Shown here piece after piece: positions 54,060 to 61,910 of a DNA stretch of 64,000 nt; positions within the stretch are counted from its first letter, which is position 1; each line of letters begins with the position of its first letter. The notes below the pieces were generated by a model. The model saw only the letters and a list, made by a program, of their open reading frames with translations. It ran no database searches and was not told the origin of the DNA. The translations under genes and the position numbers were made by a program. The stretch is taken from assembly GCF_004151485.1 (NCBI RefSeq), contig NZ_SBFF01000002.1, positions 124,001 through 188,000 on the forward strand, given 5' to 3'. The stretch is from Sphingosinicella sp. CPCC 101087 (GTDB lineage Bacteria > Pseudomonadota > Alphaproteobacteria > Sphingomonadales > Sphingomonadaceae).

Positions 54060-54458
54060 GTGAAAGAATTCTTCCCGCACAGCGCCACCACCCGCGACAT
54101 AATCGTGCGCGTGTCGGTGAGCTATCTTCCGGAGCAGTCCGAGCCCGGCAAGGGGCGCTGGTTCTGGGCCTATCATATCCGCATCGAGAATGAATCGACG
54201 ATGGCCGTTCAGCTGGTCAGCCGCGAATGGGTGATCACCGACGGCCGCGGCGCGTCGCACCCGGTCCGCGGCGAAGGCGTCGTGGGCGAGCAGCCGGTGA
54301 TCGAGCCGGGCGGATCGTTCGATTATGTCTCGGGCTGCCCGCTCACGACGCCGACCGGATCGATGGAGGGGCGCTATTTCATGGTCGGCGCCGACGGGGC
54401 GTCGTTCGACGTGGCCATTCCGCGATTCCCGCTGATCGCTCCGGCCGTGACCAGCTAG
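54060..54458 (+). CDS. apaG: ApaG family protein
   Basis: A 132-residue beta-sandwich (fibronectin III-like) protein. FWAYHIRIENESTMAVQLVSREWVITDG and FDYVSGCPLTTPTGSMEGRYFM, read in parts, are diagnostic of ApaG. A GTG at 54060 is the start. ApaG is linked to Co2+/Mg2+ tolerance and diadenosine tetraphosphate metabolism, though its activity is not settled. Its TAG stop shares bases with the TAG of the convergent serine hydrolase gene. Confidence 0.93.
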   Translation: MKEFFPHSATTRDIIVRVSVSYLPEQSEPGKGRWFWAYHIRIENESTMAVQLVSREWVITDGRGASHPVRGEGVVGEQPVIEPGGSFDYVSGCPLTTPTGSMEGRYFMVGADGASFDVAIPRFPLIAPAVTS

Positions 54459-55744
54459 CGGACCAGCTGGACCGTCCGGGACAGGAGGCCGAGGAAGCGG
54501 GCTTCCTCGACGGTCGCGGCCGGGTTGTTCCAAGATCCGGTGACGACGTGCCACTGGCCGGCCCGGTTACGCAGCAGCCAGGTGAGGTTGAGGACGCCGG
54601 GTTCCGACCCGCCCTTGTAGCCGACGAAGGTGAGACCGCCCGTCACCGTCGGTCCGACGCCGGGGTTGATGGCGAGGATCGCCCGGGTTGCGTCGTCGCC
54701 GTGCCGCCGCAGCCAGTCCATCGTCCGCACCAGGTCGGCGGCAGACGCGAACCATTCGACAAGTTCGATGTGGAGCGGCGCGCCGGTGAATCGGGTGAGC
54801 TCGATGTGCCCGGCGTCGACGTTGGGGAGCTCCGAGTCGAGTAGCCGGCGCCTTCCGGCTTCGTCGGCCGAGCGCCAGGACTGGAGCAAGCCCGCCGGCC
54901 CGGCTTTCAGCGCGGCGACTTCGAGCGTCGACAGGAACGGGCGGTTGCGGTCGGCGGCCTCCACGCCGAGGGTCGCCATCATCCGCTCCACATTCTCGCG
55001 GCCGACGAGATGGAGCAGCTGGTCCGTCGCCGTATTGTCGCTCTGGGAGATCATCAGGGCGGCGAGCGTGTGGACCGTCAAAGGCGAGCCGGCGGGCCAA
55101 TTCTGCAGGACGCCGGAGGCTACCGAGCGGCGGTCGAGCGCGACGACGTCGCTCCAGCGCCGCTCTCCAGCCCGGATCTGCCGGTCGAGCTCGGCGAGAA
55201 TGAACAGCTTGAAGGTCGAGCCGATCGCCAGCGGGCGGCCGGGCTCGACCGAGGCGAGCATTTCCGGCGCCCCGTCGCCCAGGCGCGCCACCGCCACCGA
55301 CACTTGCCCGGGAAGGGCGCGCACCTCCGCCATCACCGCATCGAGCGTGTCTCCACGCACGTCCGCGCCGGCTACCAGCAGACCGCTGATGCGGTGCGGC
55401 GCCTGAGGCTCGATGACGATCTCGATATGGAGGACGGCGCGCTCGAACTCGGCGTGGAGGGTTCCCGCCGTCGGCGTCTTCGCGTCGATACCGGCAATAG
55501 CCCGGACCGGGCCATATTGATCGGCGAGCTGGCGCGGAATGGCCCGGACCTGGGCTTCCGGTATCTGGGCGAGGAATTCGGGGGTGAACATCTCCGCGGG
55601 ATTGCCGCCGCCGCGGAGCATCGCCATCACCGCTTCCGCCCGGGAGCGAAGCTCCGGGCTCGGCTGCGCCTGAGCCCCGGCGGGCACGGGCAGCGCCACC
55701 ATGCCGACGAGCGCGAGCAAGGCCGCGAACCATCGTCCTGCCAT
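54455..55744 (-). CDS. Exported serine hydrolase, class A beta-lactamase-like
   Basis: A 429-residue protein with a signal peptide (to about residue 24, AGAQA). A DUF3887-like or cystatin-like N-terminal domain (about 27-125) precedes a penicillin-recognising domain. The SxxK motif is Ser176-Lys179 (AIGSTFKLF), SDN is present in QSDNTATDQLL, and KGGSEPGVLN stands for KTG. It is more likely a peptidoglycan or ester hydrolase than a clinically relevant beta-lactamase, but substrate cannot be told from sequence. Confidence 0.83.
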   Translation of the reverse strand: MAGRWFAALLALVGMVALPVPAGAQAQPSPELRSRAEAVMAMLRGGGNPAEMFTPEFLAQIPEAQVRAIPRQLADQYGPVRAIAGIDAKTPTAGTLHAEFERAVLHIEIVIEPQAPHRISGLLVAGADVRGDTLDAVMAEVRALPGQVSVAVARLGDGAPEMLASVEPGRPLAIGSTFKLFILAELDRQIRAGERRWSDVVALDRRSVASGVLQNWPAGSPLTVHTLAALMISQSDNTATDQLLHLVGRENVERMMATLGVEAADRNRPFLSTLEVAALKAGPAGLLQSWRSADEAGRRRLLDSELPNVDAGHIELTRFTGAPLHIELVEWFASAADLVRTMDWLRRHGDDATRAILAINPGVGPTVTGGLTFVGYKGGSEPGVLNLTWLLRNRAGQWHVVTGSWNNPAATVEEARFLGLLSRTVQLVR

Positions 55745-55831
55745 GCTTTCCTCCTGACTGAGTTTGGATCCTAGGTGAAACCAGTCCGCGGCTCCACCGT
55801 TACAGGCACGAAAGAATCAGGAGACACAAAC

Positions 55832-56095
55832 ATGCCCGTTTCGAGCACCAGCCTGGTCGAGCGCATCGCGCGGGTCATTGCCGGCCGCGTGGTCAGCATC
55901 AACGCCGCCGGCCAGGATCCTTCCGCCGGCGACCGCGTCGATTCGATCTGGCGGGACTATCGGGAGGATGCGCTCTCGATCATCCGCACGTTGCGCGAGC
56001 CGGATCCGGCGATGGCCGAAGTGGGCGATCTGGAGGTGTGGGACCGAATGATCGAGGCGGCGCTTGCCGAAGCAGGCGAAGGCGTCCGCTCCTAG
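55832..56095 (+). CDS. Conserved small protein, unknown function
   Basis: An 87-residue cytoplasmic protein. CAGGAG at 55817-55822 precedes ATG 55832. It reads VERIARVIAGRVVSINAAGQDP then WRDYREDALSIIRTLREPD and DLEVWDRMIEAALAEAGE. This acidic helical pattern is common in short sphingomonad proteins of unknown function. No motif or family can be named. Confidence 0.6.
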   Translation: MPVSSTSLVERIARVIAGRVVSINAAGQDPSAGDRVDSIWRDYREDALSIIRTLREPDPAMAEVGDLEVWDRMIEAALAEAGEGVRS

Positions 56096-56104
56096 AGCCA
56101 GGCC

Positions 56105-56464
56105 TCAGCCGAGCCGCGGCCAGACCAGCGACAGGGCATAAAGCGAGGGCAGCAGCAACGCCAAGCCGACCGCGGCATCGAAGCCGCGTATCGGGCGCAT
56201 CCGGCCGCTGGTGCCGCGCGTGCGAATGTCGAAAGCGGTGATCCAGAGGATCGACGCGCCGCACAAGGCGGTGAAGGCGAGCAGCGCCGCATAAGGATAG
56301 AGCAGGGCGTCGCCGGACGTGCCGAGCAAGCCGGCGGTCAGCAAAGCCGCCAGACCGGCAACGATACCCAAGCCCGTCGCCCGCTGGATCGTCCACCATC
56401 GTGCCAGGCCGCGGCCGCGGCGGACCGGCGGAGCCGCGCGGCGCAAGGCGCGTCGCCGGCTCAC
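56105..56464 (-). CDS. Small membrane protein, unknown function
   Basis: A 119-residue protein with an Arg-rich N-terminus (RRRALRRAAPPVRRGRG) and three hydrophobic segments (GLGIVAGLAALLTAGLLG, LLYPYAALLAFTALCGASILWI and AAVGLALLLPSLYALSLVW). It overlaps the end of parE by four bases and probably shares its transcript. The positive N-terminus predicts the inside of the inner membrane. I recognise no family. Confidence 0.65.
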   Translation of the reverse strand: MSRRRALRRAAPPVRRGRGLARWWTIQRATGLGIVAGLAALLTAGLLGTSGDALLYPYAALLAFTALCGASILWITAFDIRTRGTSGRMRPIRGFDAAVGLALLLPSLYALSLVWPRLG

Positions 56465-58437
56465 GCGTCGATTTCCTCTTCGTCGAGCTCTGCGGCGTGG
56501 CTCTGAATGAACTGGAATCTATGCTCGGGGTTGCGGCCCATCAGCCGGTCGACCAGGTCGCGTACCGCGGAGCGTTCCTCGTAATCCTGCGGCAGCGTGA
56601 TCCTGATCATGCCGCGCGTGCGCGGATCCATCGTCGTTTCCTTGAGCTGCTGCGGATTCATCTCGCCCAGGCCCTTGAACCGCGACACCTCCACCTTCTT
56701 GCCCTTGAACAGGCTTGCCTCGAGTTCGGCGCGGTGACCGTCGTCGCGCGCGTAGGCGACGGTGCCGCCGGCGGCGAGCCGGTAGAGCGGCGGCTGGGCC
56801 AGGAAAAGGTGTCCCTGCTTCACCAGCTCCGGCATCTCCTGGAAGAAGAAGGTCATCAGCAAGGTCGCGATATGAGCGCCGTCGACGTCGGCGTCGGTCA
56901 TGATCACCACCCGCTCGTAGCGCAGGTCCTCCGGGCGGCAGCGGTCGCGCGTGCCGCAGCCGAGTGCCTGGATCAGGTCGGCGACCTCCTGGTTGGCCCG
57001 TATCTTGTCGGCGGTCGCGGAAGCCACGTTCAATATCTTGCCGCGAATCGGCAGGATCGCCTGGGTCTTGCGGTCGCGCGCCTGCTTGGCCGAACCGCCG
57101 GCGGAATCGCCCTCGACGATGAACAATTCTGTCCCGGCCGGATCGTCGTTGACGCAATCCGTGAGCTTGCCCGGCAGGCGGACCTTGCGGTGCGAGGTCG
57201 CGGTCTTGCGCTTGATCTCCCGCTCGGCGCGCCGCTTCAGGCGCTCGTCCATCCGGTCGAGGACGAAGCCGAGCAACGAGCGGCCCCGCTCCATATGGTC
57301 CGCCAGGAAATGGTCGAAATGGTCGCGAACGGCACTTTCGACCAGTCGCGCCGCGTCCGGGGAGGTCAGCCGGTCCTTGGTCTGGCTTTGGAACTGCGGC
57401 TCGGGAATGAAGACCGACAGCATGATCTCCGCGCCCGCTATCACGTCCTCGGCCTGGAGATCCTTGGCCTTCTTGTGGCCGACCAGTTCGCCGAACGCGC
57501 GCAGGCCGCGCGTCAGCGCGGTGCGCAGTCCCTGCTCGTGAGTGCCGCCGTCCGGCGTCGGGATGGTGTTGCAATAATAAGAGGAATTGCCGTCGCCCCA
57601 GATCGGCCAGGCCACCGCCCATTCGACCTTGCCCTGTTCGCCGGGGAATTCGTGGCGCCCGACGAAGGGGGTGCTGGTCGCGGTCTCCTTGCCCTCGATC
57701 TGCTCGTTCAGATGATCGGCCAGTCCACCCGGGAACTGGAAGACCGCCTCGGCCGGGGTATCGTCCGAGATAAGCTCGGGGTCGCACCGCCACCTGATCT
57801 CCACCCCGGCGAACAGATAGGCCTTGGACCGCGCCAGCCGATACAAGCGGGCCGGCCGGAACTTCGCGTCCTCGCCGAAGATCTGGGGATCGGGGGTGAA
57901 AGTCACCTTGGTGCCGCGGCGGTTTGGGGCGGGGCCGAGCGGGGTCAACGGGGAAGTGGTCTGGCCCCTGGCGAAGGTCTGGCGATAGGCCTCGCGATTG
58001 CGCGCTACCTCGACCACCGTCTCGGTGGACAAGGCATTGACGACGCTGACGCCCACGCCGTGCAGGCCGCCGCTCGTGGCATAGGCCTTGTTCGAGAATT
58101 TGCCGCCCGAATGCAGCATGGTGAGGATCACTTCGAGCGCCGATTTGCCGGGATAGCGGGGATGCTCGTCGATCGGCATGCCGCGGCCATTGTCGATCAC
58201 GGTCAGGCGGTTGCCCCTCTCGAGGATCACCTCGATGCGGCTGGCATGGCCTGCGACCGCTTCGTCCATGCTGTTGTCGAGCACCTCGGCGGCGAGGTGG
58301 TGGAGGGCACGCTCATCGGTGCCGCCGATATACATTCCCGGCCGCCGCCGGACCGGCTCCAGGCCTTCCAGGACTTCGATCGAATGAGCGTCATAGTCGG
58401 CGCCGGAGCGCCCGGAGGAAGCGAACAGGTCGGACAT
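56461..58437 (-). CDS. parE: DNA topoisomerase IV subunit B
   Basis: A 658-residue GHKL ATPase/TOPRIM protein. VLEGLEPVRRRPGMYIGGTD begins the ATPase domain; LTVIDNGRGMPIDEHP and TSGGLHGVGVSVVNALS are nucleotide-site segments. The TOPRIM domain has ELFIVEGDSAGGSAKQARDRKTQ and VVIMTDADVDGAHIATLL, and the C-terminus RFKGLGEMNPQQLKETTMDP. ParE is favoured over GyrB by its compact length and lack of the GyrB insert. With ParC it decatenates chromosomes. ATG 58437 is preferred over an upstream start. Confidence 0.9.
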   Translation of the reverse strand: MSDLFASSGRSGADYDAHSIEVLEGLEPVRRRPGMYIGGTDERALHHLAAEVLDNSMDEAVAGHASRIEVILERGNRLTVIDNGRGMPIDEHPRYPGKSALEVILTMLHSGGKFSNKAYATSGGLHGVGVSVVNALSTETVVEVARNREAYRQTFARGQTTSPLTPLGPAPNRRGTKVTFTPDPQIFGEDAKFRPARLYRLARSKAYLFAGVEIRWRCDPELISDDTPAEAVFQFPGGLADHLNEQIEGKETATSTPFVGRHEFPGEQGKVEWAVAWPIWGDGNSSYYCNTIPTPDGGTHEQGLRTALTRGLRAFGELVGHKKAKDLQAEDVIAGAEIMLSVFIPEPQFQSQTKDRLTSPDAARLVESAVRDHFDHFLADHMERGRSLLGFVLDRMDERLKRRAEREIKRKTATSHRKVRLPGKLTDCVNDDPAGTELFIVEGDSAGGSAKQARDRKTQAILPIRGKILNVASATADKIRANQEVADLIQALGCGTRDRCRPEDLRYERVVIMTDADVDGAHIATLLMTFFFQEMPELVKQGHLFLAQPPLYRLAAGGTVAYARDDGHRAELEASLFKGKKVEVSRFKGLGEMNPQQLKETTMDPRTRGMIRITLPQDYEERSAVRDLVDRLMGRNPEHRFQFIQSHAAELDEEEIDA

Positions 58438-58523
58438 GGAGAAGCTATAGGGGGTCACGACTCCCGTTCCAAGCGGATTGGCCGAAGGACGCCCCGAAGC
58501 CCCGTCGGCCAGCCCCGCCAACT

Positions 58524-58552
58524 CTTGAAATCGACGACGTTTCTAACCACAT
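58524..58552 (+). promoter_or_regulatory. Possible heat-shock promoter of hsp20
   Basis: CTTGAA (58524-58529) is followed after 17 bases by CCACAT (58547-58552). The -35 fits RpoH well and the -10 only partly. The placement, about 97 bases before an hsp20 gene, is suggestive. Confidence 0.35.
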
Positions 58553-58648
58553 GGGTTCGTGCCGGATGCCGTCAGGATCCGGCTTGTTGAGGGCGTCCGC
58601 GCTCTCGGACGCGCCTCGTCACCATGTTGCTCAAAGGAGGACTTGGAA

Positions 58649-59149
58649 ATGAGGACCAATATCGACTTCACGCCCTATCGCCACGCGACGGTCGGCTTCG
58701 ACCGGCTGTTCGACCTGCTCGAAAGCGGCTTCCCGAGCCAGCTGGGCGAAAATTACCCGCCCTTCGATCTCGTGCAGGAGGGCGAGGACCGCTATCGCAT
58801 CACGTTGGCCGTCGCCGGCTTCCGCGCCGACGAGATCGACGTCACCGCGCAGCAGAACCTGCTGATCGTCACCGGCCGCAAGAAGGACGAGGACGGCCGC
58901 CGCTACATTCATCGCGGCATCGCGGCCCGCGCGTTCGAGCGCCGGTTCGCTCTGGGCGACTATGTCCAGGTGCGCGGCGCCGAGCTCAGGGACGGGATGC
59001 TCTCGATTGAGCTCGAACGCGAAATCCCCGAGGCGATGCGACCGCGCAAGATCGAAATCGGCGGCGGCCAGTCCGCGGGTCGGCTCGAAGCTGCGCCGGC
59101 CGGCCAGGAGTCCGGCAGCGGCAAGGTGCGCGAGCTCGAGGCGGCCTGA
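58649..59149 (+). CDS. Small heat shock protein Hsp20 (IbpA-like)
   Basis: A 166-residue alpha-crystallin-domain holdase. The N-terminal TVGFDRLFDLLESG matches bacterial class A small heat-shock proteins. The core has YPPFDLVQEGEDRYRITLAVAGF, VTAQQNLLIVTGRK and RGIAARAFERRFALGDYVQV. It ends in a Gln/Ser/Gly-rich tail. AAAGGAGG at 58633-58640 supports ATG 58649. It binds unfolding clients for the DnaK system. Confidence 0.93.
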   Translation: MRTNIDFTPYRHATVGFDRLFDLLESGFPSQLGENYPPFDLVQEGEDRYRITLAVAGFRADEIDVTAQQNLLIVTGRKKDEDGRRYIHRGIAARAFERRFALGDYVQVRGAELRDGMLSIELEREIPEAMRPRKIEIGGGQSAGRLEAAPAGQESGSGKVRELEAA

Positions 59150-59292
59150 GCCGTCTCCGCTGCCCGGACCGGCAGCGCCGGTCCGGGTCCGCCGATGACG
59201 ATCTTCCGCTCCCTGGTGCCGGGCAGCGGCGGGAGCCGAGGCCCAGCGCCGCGGGAAGATGCCGGACGATGGCGGAACGCGCCCTGAGCAAG

Positions 59293-59319
59293 GGGCCCCG
59301 GAGCCTGGCTCCGGGGCCC
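59293..59319 (+). terminator. Strong 12-base-stem terminator-like hairpin
   Basis: GGGCCCCGGAGC (59293-59304), loop CTG, and GCTCCGGGGCCC (59308-59319) form a perfect stem, followed by TCACTTTT. It lies between the convergent hsp20 gene and the small gene at 59342, so it may end transcription from both sides. Confidence 0.75.
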
Positions 59320-59341
59320 TCACTTTTCGGATCGGCCGCGA

Positions 59342-59500
59342 TCAGCTTGCTTCCGGAGAGGCCTCCGGGTGGATCCTGTCGAGATAGATGGTGGCCAGCC
59401 GATAATGGGCCTGAACGGCCCGGCTGTCATGCGCGCGCTGGGCCATCTCGATCTCGGCCTCGGCGCGCTGCTCGTAATAATTCAGATCGTCGGTATCCAT
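59342..59500 (-). CDS. Small conserved acidic protein
   Basis: A 52-residue cytoplasmic protein, MDTDDLNYYEQRAEAEIEM-like, with an amphipathic helical pattern (YYEQRAEAEIEMAQRAHD, VQAHYRLATIYLDRIH). This DLNYYxxRAxxExxxAQ pattern, with HYxLAxxYLDR, recurs in small alphaproteobacterial proteins of unknown function. It is flanked by a terminator and the gcrA gene. Coding status is supported by the residue pattern more than by a strong start signal. Confidence 0.65.
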   Translation of the reverse strand: MDTDDLNYYEQRAEAEIEMAQRAHDSRAVQAHYRLATIYLDRIHPEASPEAS

Positions 59501-59705
59501 TCTTCGCTCTTGTCGTGAACGTCGGAGCTTCTTTGCTCCGCAACGCCCGTCCAACGCCGACGCTACCGCCGCGTTCCTGAGAATTCGACTAACCGATGTC
59601 AGCCAACGCCCGCGGTCTCGCTCCAGCGCGCGCGGCCGGGAAAGCCCGACGATGGGCCGGACGTAGCGCGGACCGCGCCGGAGCCGAGCAGGCCCGACGG
59701 CGCCT

Positions 59706-60386
59706 TCAGCGGACCCGCGGACCGCCGAACGGCAGCGGGGGCGGGGGCTTGCGGTCACGCCGGGGCAGCTGCGCCTGATAGGCGACGCCGCAATGCTCGA
59801 CGCAATAAGGAAAGCCTGGATTGGCCGGACGCCCGCAGAAATGGAAATCGGGTTCGCCGGGATGGCCAATCGGCCATTTGCAGACCCGCTCGTTGAGATC
59901 GAGCAGGCTGGTCTTGTCGGCAATCTCCGGACTCGGCTTTGCGGGCACCAGCCGGCGCGGCGGAGCAGGGGGAATGGGCGCTTGCTGGTCGCTCGGGCCC
60001 TGACGGATGAAACCGCCCGGCCCGATCGAGCGGACCTGGGGCTGCGGCGTCTTCGGCTCGGGCTTCGTCTCCGGCTTCGTCTCGGCAGGGGCGGCGACGG
60101 GCTCTCCAGTGCGGGGCTGCGGCTCGGGCTTCGACGCGGCAGGCTCGGGTGCCGGCCGCGGCTTCTGTGGCTGCGCCTCCGGCGCGTCAACCGGGGTTGC
60201 GCCGGCCGGCTGCTCGGCCTCGTTCGGCTTGACCGGCGAGGGTCGCGACTGAAGGCCGAGCCGATGCGCCTTGCCGATGACGGCATTGCGGGAGACGCCG
60301 CCCAGCTCGTCGGCGATCTGGCTCGCCGTCACGCCCTGACTCCACAAGGTCTTCAGGCGTTCGATACGTTCGTCGGTCCACGACAT
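59706..60386 (-). CDS. gcrA: Cell cycle regulator GcrA
   Basis: A 226-residue protein. The N-terminal helix-turn-helix (SWTDERIERLKTLWSQGVTASQIADELGG, SRNAVIGKAHRLGL) binds CcrM-methylated promoters. A long Pro/Ala/Lys linker (about residues 55-150) follows, and the C-terminus has the sigma-70-binding segment with its cysteines (CKWPIGHPGEPDFHFCG, FPYCVEHCGVAYQ). ATG 60386 is chosen because GcrA begins MSWT. It is an alphaproteobacterial hallmark protein. Confidence 0.94.
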   Translation of the reverse strand: MSWTDERIERLKTLWSQGVTASQIADELGGVSRNAVIGKAHRLGLQSRPSPVKPNEAEQPAGATPVDAPEAQPQKPRPAPEPAASKPEPQPRTGEPVAAPAETKPETKPEPKTPQPQVRSIGPGGFIRQGPSDQQAPIPPAPPRRLVPAKPSPEIADKTSLLDLNERVCKWPIGHPGEPDFHFCGRPANPGFPYCVEHCGVAYQAQLPRRDRKPPPPLPFGGPRVR

Positions 60387-60455
60387 CGGCGTCACCATCC
60401 TCATTCAGCTTTCGCGGCTTGCGGGTCCAAGCGTCTGCGACTAGCGACGGCGCCT

Positions 60456-61283
60456 GTGAACGACCAGCCTTCAAATTGGGTTCGATCCAGCCCTGGCGTG
60501 CCCGTCATCCGGACCGTCAATTGGGGTGGCCTTAAGACCCTCTATGTGAAGGAGGTGCGTCGTTTCTTCAAGGTCCAGTTGCAGACGATCTGGGCGCCCG
60601 CGGTCACCACGATGCTTTTCCTGGTGATCTTCACGGTCGCCCTGGGCCGTGAAGGCCGGACCGTGATGGGCGCCCCGTTCGCCGATTTCGTCGCTCCCGG
60701 GCTGATCGTCATGGGCATGCTCCAGAATGCCTTCGCCAATTCGAGCTTCTCCCTCCTGGTCGGCAAGATACAGGGGACGATCGTCGATTATCTGATGCCG
60801 CCGCTCTCGGTGGGCGAACTGATCACCGGCCTCGTCGGCGCCGCCGTCACCCGTGCCGTGCTGGTCGGCTTCGCGGTCTGGCTCGCCATGCTGCTCTGGC
60901 CCGGGGTCCATGTCATACCGCAGCATCCGCTGGCGGTGCTCTGGTTCGGCCTGATGGGCAGTGCGATGCTCGGCTTCCTTGGCCTGATCACCTCGGTCTG
61001 GGCCGAGAAATTCGACCACGCCGCCGCCGTCACCAATTTCGTCGTGGCGCCGCTGTCCCTGCTTTCGGGTACCTTCTACTCGATCCAGGCGCTTTCGCCT
61101 TTGTTTCAGGGGATCAGCCATGCCAACCCCTTCTTCTATGTGATTTCGGGCTTTCGCTACGGCTTCCTGGGCACCGCCGATTCTCCGGTGCTGTTCGGTG
61201 CCGTGTTGCTGCTGGTGATCAATCTCGGCCTGTGCGCCCTTTGCTATGCACTGCTGCGCAGCGGCTGGAAGCTGAAGCCCTGA
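60456..61283 (+). CDS. ABC-2 type transporter permease
   Basis: A 275-residue protein with six membrane helices. LYVKEVRRFFKVQLQTIWAPAVTTMLFLVIF and TNFVVAPLSLLSGTFYSIQALSP are typical of ABC-2 permeases of the drug or polysaccharide type. A GTG at 60456 or at 60498 starts it. No ATPase gene is adjacent, so its partner is encoded elsewhere. The substrate is unknown. Confidence 0.88.
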   Translation: MNDQPSNWVRSSPGVPVIRTVNWGGLKTLYVKEVRRFFKVQLQTIWAPAVTTMLFLVIFTVALGREGRTVMGAPFADFVAPGLIVMGMLQNAFANSSFSLLVGKIQGTIVDYLMPPLSVGELITGLVGAAVTRAVLVGFAVWLAMLLWPGVHVIPQHPLAVLWFGLMGSAMLGFLGLITSVWAEKFDHAAAVTNFVVAPLSLLSGTFYSIQALSPLFQGISHANPFFYVISGFRYGFLGTADSPVLFGAVLLLVINLGLCALCYALLRSGWKLKP

Positions 61284-61421
61284 GGCCCGAAGCTTTCGCG
61301 CATTCGTTCATACAAATTGCGACAAACCTGAACAGATTCTGTCGGACCCATTCAGCCTCGTCACACCGGGCAGGCCGTAGAGCGGGGTCACTGCAATGGT
61401 GCAGCAAGGAGTTCAGGTGTC

Positions 61422-61784
61422 ATGCGCAAGTTGCTCATTTCCGTCGCCCTCGCGGCCTCGACCCTGGCCGCCGTTCCGGCTGCGGCCCAGTATCACAATA
61501 GCGGATGGAGCCAGCACGGCCCCGATCGCCGCGCGGTGAACCAGCTCGTCCGCGAGCTCGATCGTGTCGAGAACCGGATCGAACGCTCGGCCCGGCGCGG
61601 CGTCATCTCGCCGCGCGAGGCCTTCGGTCTGCGGCGCGACGCCAATCAGGTTCGCTTCCACCTCAATCGGGCCGGCCGCAACGGCCTGTCCGGACGCGAA
61701 TTTGCCTCGCTTCGGGTCCAGGTGAACCGGCTCGAGCAGCGCGTTCGGATCGAGCGCCGCGACAACGATCGGCGGCGCGGCTGA
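61422..61784 (+). CDS. Small exported Arg-rich protein, unknown function
   Basis: A 120-residue protein with a clear signal peptide (MRKLLISVALAASTLAAVPAAAQ, cleaved at residue 22 or 23). The mature part is helical and rich in Arg, Asn and Gln (VNQLVRELDRVENRIERSARRG, FHLNRAGRNG, RVQVNRLEQRVRIERR). Exported proteins of this make-up are frequent in sphingomonads but uncharacterised. The 5' region contains CTGAACAGATTCTGT but I cannot assign it. Confidence 0.65.
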   Translation: MRKLLISVALAASTLAAVPAAAQYHNSGWSQHGPDRRAVNQLVRELDRVENRIERSARRGVISPREAFGLRRDANQVRFHLNRAGRNGLSGREFASLRVQVNRLEQRVRIERRDNDRRRG

Positions 61785-61910
61785 TGCGGAAAAGGGGGGT
61801 GCCGGTCGATTGACGCGGCACCCACGCAATCCCTATAGCGGGAATTAAGGAAAGGCGGCCTCATGAAGGTCGCCTTTTCCCTTACACCATTTGCCCGAGG
61901 AGTCTCCGCC

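Noticed and set aside
56401..58590. 729-codon open frame antisense to parE
   Set aside because: Shadow of a certain gene.
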